Source: Ryuthela nishihirai (lineage: Eukaryota; Arthropoda; Arachnida; Araneae; Heptathelidae). Taken from it: DNA of 64,000 bases. Position 1 is the first letter of the stretch. Each line of letters begins with the position of its first letter. The translations under genes and the position numbers were made by a program. The notes beneath the pieces were generated by a model. It made no database searches. It was not told the DNA's origin and was given only the letters and a program-made list of their open reading frames with translations. Positions 55,598-64,000 of the stretch are shown here, in pieces. The DNA lies in NCBI GenBank assembly GCA_038380435.1, contig JAWZYU010000692.1, forward strand, positions 21,001 to 85,000, in the 5' to 3' direction.

Positions 55598-55734
55598 TTG
55601 TGGATGGAGAGTCGAAACTTATGAATGAATGGAGCAGTTCGTTATCGATGGGCGAAATCGTCAATGAATAGGCGTTTCGCGGCCAACTTTTCAGGACGAC
55701 TAATTTTTGTGAGTCAAAAACCTTATAATAATAA

Positions 55735-55970
55735 ATAATAAATACTCCTCAAGCAGCTGCTTGCCACAGAGTTCTGACAGGAGCCTGTCAGTTTATACCC
55801 ATAGTAGAAGGTCTGTGAGGATGGCAGGATCTCAACAGAAAGACAATACAAACATCCATGGCTTACACGAGGCTCATTGGAGGCTAATTTCATCATTCAA
55901 CTTACAACACCTTGAACCTTGAACCAAATCCAGGTCTCTTGGATCAATTTTTCCACGGAGGAGAAAAATT
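55735..55970 (-). mobile_element. Family B SINE, interrupted
   Basis: Tail and body (AAGCAGCTGCTTGCCACAG ... CAACAGAAAGACAATAC), then about 45 bp of extra sequence after GAGGCTC, and then AATCCAGGTCTCTTGGATCA. The A-box end is not recognisable. Confidence 0.75.
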
Positions 55971-55981
55971 GACTCAAAAAA

Positions 55982-56023
55982 ATCAATGAAATCCATTTGG
56001 CCCTGCCAATGGATTTCATTGAT
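55982..56023. repeat. Hairpin with 17-18-bp stem
   Basis: ATCAATGAAATCCATTTGG pairs with CCAATGGATTTCATTGAT around CCCTG, with one bulged T. Confidence 0.8.
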
Positions 56024-56379
56024 CATCATTAAATTATCTTCATTCACATTTTTTCATAGATAACTTATTAAAGAAGTTACTGAGTTCTGTATCCGAGTTA
56101 CCATTGACGCAACATGGAACTCTACCTAATAAAGTGACCTCTGAGTAGTAGTAGTGTACTCTTCATATTAATTTTGCACATAGAACTGTATTTTTGAGTT
56201 ACATCTGAGTTACTATTGATATGACACGATACTTACCTGAAGGAGTGACAGCCGAGTGCAGGCACATACCTAGGATTCAGAATTTTTTTGCGGGGGAGGG
56301 GAGATGTTAATAATTAATTAATGAGAAATTCGAGAATTTTGTTATTAATAAATGATGAGTAATCCAAGAATTTTATTTT

Positions 56380-56445
56380 GGGGGAAGGGACTTGTTAGGG
56401 TTGAGTAAGGTTTTTCTTACTCAACCTTAACAAGTCCATTCCCCC
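56380..56445. repeat. Hairpin with 30-bp stem
   Basis: Arms 56380-56409 and 56416-56445 (inner part GTTGAGTAAG/CTTACTCAAC) pair with two mismatches around GTTTTT. Confidence 0.85.
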
Positions 56446-56452
56446 CTTAAGT

Positions 56453-56570
56453 AAATAAATAAAAAAATAAATACCCCCTCAAGCAGCTGCTTGCCACAGA
56501 GGTCTGACAGGAGCCTGTCAGTTTATATGCCATAGTAGAAGGTCTGAGAGGATGGCAGGCCCTCAACAGG
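56453..56570 (-). mobile_element. Family B SINE, tail part
   Basis: AT-rich tail, CCCCCTCAAGCAGCTGC and body to CCCTCAACAGG. The head is missing (5' truncated). Confidence 0.85.
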
Positions 56571-57073
56571 TGCTTCACTGGCTTAGAATATATTAGTTAT
56601 ATATCATTTAAAAAAAAGAGGAGGGGAATAATGCTTTGGATGAATTAGGAGCAATAAAAATTTAGAAATGGAAGGAAAGAAATACTTTAAAAGTTTAAAA
56701 CTCTAGTTTTGAGTGGTACGTTTAAAAACAAAAATATTTTTCTTCTCCCCTTTTTAGATGATATTTTACTGATCTCAAATTTTTTACCACGGTATAACAA
56801 AATTTACCGTCATTCATTTAAAACTTTTTCTTATTATCACTATCTGTTTACTTGAAATAATCTGAATAAACATAAAAATATTCTTTATTTCGCTTAATTT
56901 TCCTGTTCCAAAAAGACTGCAAGAATTTTAAAATATATTTTTGAGCTTATTGCGCCATCTATTGAGCACATCTAGAATGATTGCTTACGTGACTTTGCTA
57001 AAGGTTCTCTGCTGCTAATCATTCACTTTCAGATACGTATTCCGCCGGGGGACTATTTAGCACTACGTGTCGT
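56571..57073. other. AT-rich non-coding stretch
   Basis: Nothing recognised. Confidence 0.5.
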
Positions 57074-57195
57074 TTTTCTGCTGAGGTCCTGCCATCCTCT
57101 CAGATTTTCTACTATGGCATATAAACTGGCAGACTCCTGTCAGACCTCTGTGGCAAGCAACTGCTTGAGGGGGTATTTATTTATTTTTATTTTTA
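57074..57195 (+). mobile_element. Family B SINE, 5' truncated
   Basis: Plus-strand copy from TTTTTCTGCTGAGGTCC to GAGGGGGTATTTATTTATTT; no head. Confidence 0.85.
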
Positions 57196-57817
57196 AATCT
57201 TTGAAAGTTCCAAATTGGAAAATTTTAAAACCGTTCACGAGCATTTGAAAGCAGTTCGAGGGTTTTAGGAAAATAAACTTTAACTGAAACTGAATAAGAC
57301 TAAAGCAGTTGCAGTTGGTCATGGTAGAGAAATAAGGATTTCCTTCCTCTTATTTTTAATCTGCAATCATGAAAGAAAAACATGAAAAAAAGACACTAAT
57401 CAGTAAGAGATGAAACCAGTAGTGAATTTGAGAAATTTTTATTTTCTGATATTTCTTTATTTCTCAGCATAGATAAGAGGTGGCGTTTGTTTTCAAGAAG
57501 GCAAATCGTCTTTTGTGGTTAACCGATGAGAATAATTTTCTTCTACATCAACTGCTTCGATTGCATCGACGCCTATGCCCCCCCCCCCCCCACCTCGACA
57601 ACACAAATATCAAATACATATCTTAAACACGAAACTCCCAACTGTAGGAGGCGTGCCAGGATTTCTTCAAGGCTATCAAAAAAAATTAATGTAATACTTT
57701 ACAAATCATATAATTTATAATATTTGACATGCTGTAACATCTAAAATTCAAATTCATTCCGAATTTAAGCATTTTTCTCCTTTGCTTTTTTTAATTGCTC
57801 TGGGAATGAACAAATTG
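57196..57817. other. AT-rich non-coding stretch
   Basis: No ORF with a recognisable domain; a C-run at about 57579-57590 is the only notable feature. Confidence 0.5.
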
Positions 57818-57825
57818 CTCTAAAT

Positions 57826-60800
57826 TAGAGGTTCTCAACGTAGGTACGAGGTAAAATTTTTTGGGGTACGCCGTGAGAGCTCAAAAGTCTCTAGATCTAG
57901 TAACAAAGTAAGTGTTTTATTTTATTCCCATTGTTACACTATAACTATAGTTTTATCTATCTATACAAGGGGTACGTCAGTTACATACACATTTCCAGGA
58001 GGTACGCGAAGCATAAAAGGTTGAGAACCACTGATATATATGTTTTATTTTATTCCCATTGTTATACTATAACTATAGTTTTATCTATCTATACAAGGGG
58101 TACGCCAGTTATATACACATTTCCAGGAGGTACGTGAAGAATAAAAGGTTGAGAACCACTGATATATATGTTTTATTTTATTCCCATTGTTATACTATAA
58201 GTATAGATTTATCTATATATACAAGGGGTACGCCAGTTACATACACATTTCCAGGGGGTACGTGAAGCATAAAAGGTTGAGAACCACTGATATATATGTT
58301 TTATTTTATTCCCATTGTTATGCTATAACTATAGTTTTATCTATCTATACAAGGGGTACGCCAGTTACATACACATTTCCAGGGGGTACGTGAAGCATAA
58401 AAGGTTGAGAACCACTGATATATATGTTTTATTATATTCCCATTGTTATACTATAACTGTAGTTTTATCTATCTATACAAGAGGTACGCCAGTTACATAC
58501 ACATTTCCAGGGGGTACGTGAAGCATAAAAGGTTGAGAACCACTGATATATATGTTTTATTATATTCCCATTGTTATACTATAACTATAGTTTTATCTAC
58601 CTATACAAGGGGTACGCCAGTTACATACACATTTCCAGGGGGTACGTGAAGCATAAAAGGTTGAGAACCACTGATATATATATTTTATTTTATTCCCATT
58701 GTTATACTATAACTATAGTTTTATCTATCTATACAAGGGGTACGCCAGTTACATACCCATTTCCAAGGGGTACGTGAAGCATAAAAGGTTGAGAACCACT
58801 GATATATATGTTTTATTTTATTCCCATTGTTATACTATAACTATAGTTTTATCTATCTATACAAGGGGTACGCCAGTTACATACACATTTCCAGGGGGTA
58901 CGTGAAACATAAAAGGTTGAGAACCACTGATATATATATATTTTATTTTATTCCCATTGTTATACTATAACTATAGTTTTATCTATCTATACAAGGGGTA
59001 CGCCAGTTACATACACATTTCCAGGGGGTACGTGAAACATAAAAGGTTGAGAACCACTGATATATATATTTTTTATTTTATTCCCATTGTTATACTATAA
59101 CTATAGTTTTATCTGTCTATACAAGGGGTACGCCAGTTACATACCCATTTCCAGGGGGTACGTGAAGCATAAAAGGTTGAGAACCACTGATATATATGTT
59201 TTATTTTATTCCCATTGTTATACTATAACTATAGTTTTATCTATCTATACAAGGGGTACGCCAGTTACATACACATTTCCAGGGGGTACGTGAAACATAA
59301 AAGGTTGAGAACCACTGATATATATATTTTATTTTATTCCCATTGTTATACTATAACTATAGTTTTATCTACCTATACAAGGGGTACGCCAGTTACATAC
59401 ACATTTCCAGGGGGTACGTGAAGCATAAAAGGTTGAGAACCACTGATATATATATTTTATTTTATTCCCATTGTTATACTATAACTATAGTTTTATCTAC
59501 CTATACAAGGGGTACGCCAGTTACATACACATTTCCAGGGGGTACGTGAAGCATAAAAGGTTGAGAACCACTGATATATATGTTTTATTTCATTCCCATT
59601 GTTATACTATAACTATAGTTTTATCTACCTATACAAGGGGTACGCCAGTTACATACACATTTCCAGGGGGTACGTGAAGCATAAAAGGTTGAGAACCACT
59701 GATATATATATTTTATTTTATTCCCATTGTTATACTATAACTATAGTTTTATCTACCTATACAAGGGGTACGCCAGTTACATACACATTTCCAGGGGGTA
59801 CGTGAAGCATAAAAGGTTGAGAACCACTGATATATATGTTTTATTTTATTCCCATTGTTATACTATAACTATAGTTTTATCTATCTATACAAGGGGTACG
59901 CCAGTTACATACACATTTCCAGGGGGTACGTGAAACATAAAAGGTTGAGAACCTCTGATATATATATTTTATTTTATTCCCATTGTTATACTATAACTAT
60001 AGTTTTATCTATCTATACAAGGGGTACGCCAGTTACATACACATTTCCAGGGGGTACGTGAAACATAAAAGGTTGAGAACCACTGATATATATATTTTAT
60101 TTTATTCCCATTGTTATACTATAACTATAGTTTTATCTATCTATACAAGGGGTACGCCAGTTACATACACATTTCCAGGGGGTACGTGAAACATAAAAGG
60201 TTGAGAACCACTGATATATATATTTTATTTTATTCCCATTGTTATACTATAACTATAGTTTTATCTATCTATACAAGGGGTACGCCAGTTACATACACAT
60301 TTCCAGGGGGTACGTGAAGGATAAAAGGTTGAGAACCACTGATATATATATTTTATTTTATTCCCATTGTTATACTATAACTATAGTTTTATCTATCTGT
60401 ACAAGAGGTACGCCAGTTACATACACATTTCCAGGGGGTACGTGAAACATAAAAGGTTGAGAACCACTGATATATATGTTTTATTATATTCCCATTGTTA
60501 TACTATAACTATAGTTTTATCTATCTATACAAGGGGTACGCCAGTTACATACACATTTCCAGGGGGTACGTGAAGCATAAAAGGTTGAGAACCACTGATA
60601 TATATGTTTTATTATATTCCCATTGTTATACTATAACTGTAGTTTTATCTATCTATACAAGAGGTACGCCAGTTACATACACATTTCCAGGGGGTACGTG
60701 AAGCATAAAAGGTTGAGAACCACTGATATATATGTTTTATTATATTCCCATTGTTATACTATAACTATAGTTTTATCTACCTATACAAGGGGTACGCCAG

Positions 60801-63287
60801 TTACATACACATTTCCAGGGGGTACGTGAAGCATAAAAGGTTGAGAACCACTGATATATATATTTTATTATATTCCCATTGTTATACTATAACTATAGTT
60901 TTATCTATCTATACAAGAGGTACGCCAGTTACATACACATTTCCAGGGGGTACGTGAAGCATAAAAGGTTGAGAACCACTGATATATATGTTTTATTATA
61001 TTCCCATTGTTATACTATAACTATAGTTTTATCTATCTATACAAGGGGTACGCCAGTTACATACACATTTCCAGGGGGTACGTGAAGCATAAAAGGTTGA
61101 GAACCACTGATATATATGTTTTATTATATTCCCATTGTTATACTATAACTATAGTTTTATCTATCTATACAAGGGGTACGCCAGTTACATACACATTTCC
61201 AGGGGGTACGTGAAGCATAAAAGGTTGAGAACCACTGATATATATGTTTTATTATATTCCCATTGTTATACTATAACTATAGTTTTATCTATCTATACAA
61301 GGGGTACGCCAGTTACATACACATTTCCAGGACGTACGTGAAGCATAAAAGGTTGAGAACCACTGATATATATATGTTTTATTATATTCCCATTGTTATA
61401 CTATAACTATAGTTTTATCTATCTATACAAGAGGTACGCCAGTTACATACACATTTCCAGGGGGTACGTGAAGCATAAAAGGTTGAGAACCACTGATATA
61501 TATGTTTTATTATATTCCCATTGTTACACTATAACTATAGTTTTATCTATCTATACAAGGGGTACGCCAGTTACATACACATTTCCAGGGGGTACGTGAA
61601 GCATAAAAGGTTGAGAACCACTGATATATATGTTTTATTATATTCCCATTGTTATACTATAACTATAGTTTTATCTATCTATACAAGAGGTACGCCAGTT
61701 ACATACACATTTCCAGGGGGTACGTGAAGCATAAAAGGTTGACAACCACTGATATATATGTTTTATTATATTCCCATTGTTATACTATAACTATAGTTTT
61801 ATCTATCTATACAAGGGGTACGCCAGTTACATACACATTTCCAGGACGTACGTGAAGCATAAAAGGTTGAGAACCACTGATATATATGTTTTACTTTATT
61901 CCCATTGTTATACTATAACTATAGTTTTATCTATCTATACAAGAGGTACGCCAGTTACATACACATTTCCAGGGGGTACGTGAAGCATAAAAGGTTGAGA
62001 ACCACTGATATATATGTTTTATTATATTCCCATTGTTATACTATAACTATAGTTTTATCTATCTCTACAAGGGGTACGCCAGTTACATACACATTTCCAG
62101 GGGGTACGTGAAGCATAAAAGGTTGAGAACCACTGATATATATGTTTTATTATATTCCCATTGTTATACTATAACTATAGTTTTATCTATCTCTACAAGA
62201 GGTACGCCAGTTACATACACATTTCCAGGGGGTACGTGAAGCATAAAAGGTTGAGAACCACTGATATATATGTTTTATTATATTCCCATTGTTATACTAT
62301 AACTATAGTTTTATCTATCTATACAAGAGGTACGCCAGTTACATACACATTTCCAGGGGGTACGTGAAGCATAAAAGGTTGAGAACCACTGATATATATG
62401 TTTTATTTTACTCCCATTGTTATACTATAACTATAGTTTTATCTATCTATACAAGGGGTACGCCAGTTACATACACATTTCCAGGGGGTACGTGAAGCAT
62501 AAAAGGTTGAGAACCACTGATATATATGTTTTATTATATTCCCATTGTTATACTATAATTATAGTTTTATCTATCTATACAAGGGGTACGCCAGTTACAT
62601 ACACATTTCCAGGGGGTACGTGAAGCATAAAAGGTTGAGAACCACTGATATATACGCTTTATTTTATTCCCATTGTTATACTATAACTATAGTTTTATCT
62701 ATCTATACAAGGGGTACGCCAGTTACATACACATTTGCAAGGGATACGTGAAGCATAAAAGGTTGAGAACCACTGATATATATGTTTTATTATATTCCCA
62801 TTGTTATACTATAATTATAGTTTTATCTATCTATACAAGGGGTACGCCAGTTACATACACATTTCCAGGGGGTACGTGAAGCATAAAAGGTTGAGAACCA
62901 CTGATATATATGTTTTATTTTATTCCCATTGTTATACTATAACTATAGTTTTATCTACCTATACAAGGGGTACGCCAGTTACATACACATTTCCAGGGGG
63001 TACGTGAAGCATAAAAGGTTGAGAACCACTGATATATATGTTTTATTTTATTCCCATTGTTATACTATAACTATAGTTTTATCTATCTATACAAGGGGTA
63101 CGCCAGTTACATACACATTTGCAAGGGATACGTGAAGCATAAAAGGTTGAGAACCACTGATATATATGTTTTATTATATTCCCATTGTTATACTATAATT
63201 ATAGTTTTATCTATCTATACAAGGGGTACGCCAGTTACATACACATTTTCAGGGGGTACGTGAAGCATAAAAGGTTGAGAACCACTG
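57826..63287 (+). mobile_element. hAT-like element filled by a 128-bp tandem array
   Basis: Left terminus TAGAGGTTCTCAACGTAGG (57826) and right terminus, inverted, CAGTGGTTCTCAACCTTTT (63287) are imperfect inverted repeats of hAT type. The 8-bp flanks CTCTAAAT (57818-57825) and CTGTAAAT (63288-63295) differ by one base. About 90 bp of unique left sequence is followed by the array, which reaches the right terminus. No transposase is present, so mobilisation would have needed one in trans. Confidence 0.75.
57918..63287 (+). repeat. 128-bp tandem array B, about 42 units
   Basis: Units have the same sequence as array A (28896-32333) but the reverse orientation. Most are exactly 128 bp; a few are 2-4 bp longer in the (AT)n stretch (near 58940, 59070 and 61370). 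Variant blocks recur, for example CATTTGCAAGGGATACG about three units apart (about 62725 and 63117). Each unit ends in the hAT-type GGTTGAGAACCACTG. Confidence 0.95.
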
Positions 63288-63295
63288 CTGTAAAT

Positions 63296-64000
63296 TATCA
63301 ATATGATACAATGCTGAGGAGACAATCCCATCTTGTGTGAATGAAAAGTTACACTGGTTAACAAGGTTTTTATAACAACATGAACGATTTTAGCTGCCTT
63401 TAACTATTTTGCAGCTGCTGATTTCAGATCTGGCCTTAAAAAATAGCTAGCACCTCACGTTTTTATGTTTTTGGCCATTTTGATTCCTATTAAGATCTTC
63501 CTATACCAACACCTCCAAGCAACTGGGAGAATATTAGATACTTTACTTTTTGTGACTGGCAACACTGATTGCCAAGTGGAAAAAAACATATAACAGTAAC
63601 CTAACCTAAGACCGTCATTCTTGTTGTTTTCATTGTAAGAGGAACACGTGCTGTACGCTGAAGAGTGAAATTGGCGTTTAAATGGCACAAAAATAGCATT
63701 GCGAATGTGTTAATGTGTCGGATAAGTTTTGTTACGTGTGTGGTAATTATATTTTAAAATCCCAGAGTCATTCTTTGACAAAGATTGTGAAGATATTGTA
63801 TTTTGGATGTCGTGTTGAGATCAGGACAAAACATGGACTCCACAAATGTACCGCATTTCGTGCTTTGTTGGCCTGAGTGAATTGTTGAAAGATAAGATAA
63901 AATCCATTCTCTTTGCAGTTCCAATGGTTTGGCGTGAGCCAACTAGTCACTTGCATGATTGCTATTTTTGTTTAAAGTGTCGGACTTTTTAAAAAAAAAA
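63296..64000. other. Repeat-free edge, no supported gene
   Basis: Two minus-strand frames of 62-77 codons (63455-63688, 63754-63942) show no recognisable domain. The stretch lacks the repeats seen elsewhere and may be the margin of a gene outside the window. Confidence 0.4.

Noticed and set aside
1005..55628. Many frames of 60-140 codons with recurring peptides
   Set aside because: These are translations of family A SINEs, which are RNA polymerase III-type non-coding elements.
57931..63263. About 40 similar 68-codon frames
   Set aside because: One per 128-bp repeat unit, in non-coding satellite; the same appears inverted at 28865-32207.
57918..63287. CRISPR-like regular repeat spacing
   Set aside because: There are no unique spacers: the whole 128-bp period is repeated, and the genome is eukaryotic.

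Overview
The window is eukaryotic nuclear DNA from an animal, most probably an arthropod and possibly an insect. The reasons are one intronless C/EBP-type bZIP gene, non-LTR retrotransposons, tRNA-derived SINEs with short target-site duplications (TSDs), hAT- and mariner-like non-autonomous DNA elements, and very little other coding sequence. The species cannot be told from the sequence. Only one cellular protein gene is supported: C/EBP on the minus strand, 23242-24237. It has a TATA/CCAAT/CRE-like promoter near 24844-24884 and a short overlapping upstream ORF.

Almost everything else is repeats. Names are local to this report. Family A is a tRNA-derived SINE of about 385 bp with A box TGGCTCAGTCGG and B box GGTTCGAGTCC. 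The anticodon-arm region resembles tRNA-Met/Thr, and the 3' end is AACCC-rich. There are about 34 copies or fragments in both orientations, twelve with TSDs of 9-12 bp. Family B is a second SINE with a tRNA-Ser-like head and an AT-rich tail, at 18470, 25384, 36285, 52812, 55735, 56453 and 57074. Family C is a third tRNA-like repeat, present as an inverted pair at 40613-40860. Two LINE families occur: C-terminal remnants at 39954-40425 (+) and 50858-51650 (-), and a nearly full ORF2 at 51651-54925 (+). The second is broken by one stop codon and by a family B SINE.

Layout. 1-17.9 kb: dense family A copies, several with tandemly iterated 169-bp 3' modules; minisatellites of 39, 24 and 118 bp; and a 2.4-kb inverted repeat at 14.7-17.1 kb. 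17.9-26.3 kb: AT-rich, repeat-poor block around C/EBP. 26.3-28.8 kb: SINEs, a pogo-like MITE and a 48-bp palindrome. 28.9-32.3 kb: 128-bp tandem array. 32.3-41 kb: SINEs and a GC-rich block with CACGTG motifs at 39.2-39.6 kb. 41.0-45.9 kb: about 120 copies of a 38-bp minisatellite inside one family A SINE. 46.2-51.3 kb: more SINEs, a nine-module array and a hAT-like element. 51.6-54.9 kb: LINE. 57.8-63.3 kb: about 42 copies of the 128-bp repeat, in the opposite orientation, bounded by hAT-type termini and 8-bp TSDs. 63.3-64 kb: nothing recognised.

The main theme is that most of the large tandem arrays here lie inside, or have grown from, a transposable element. Family A alone appears to have seeded the 169-bp module arrays and the 38-bp and 24-bp minisatellites, from different internal positions, and it joins the 39-bp array. 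The 128-bp array fills a hAT-like element. One of the 118-bp arrays fills a mariner-like foldback. This is the most unusual feature of the window. Long open frames inside these arrays follow from stop-free repeat units and are not annotated as genes.
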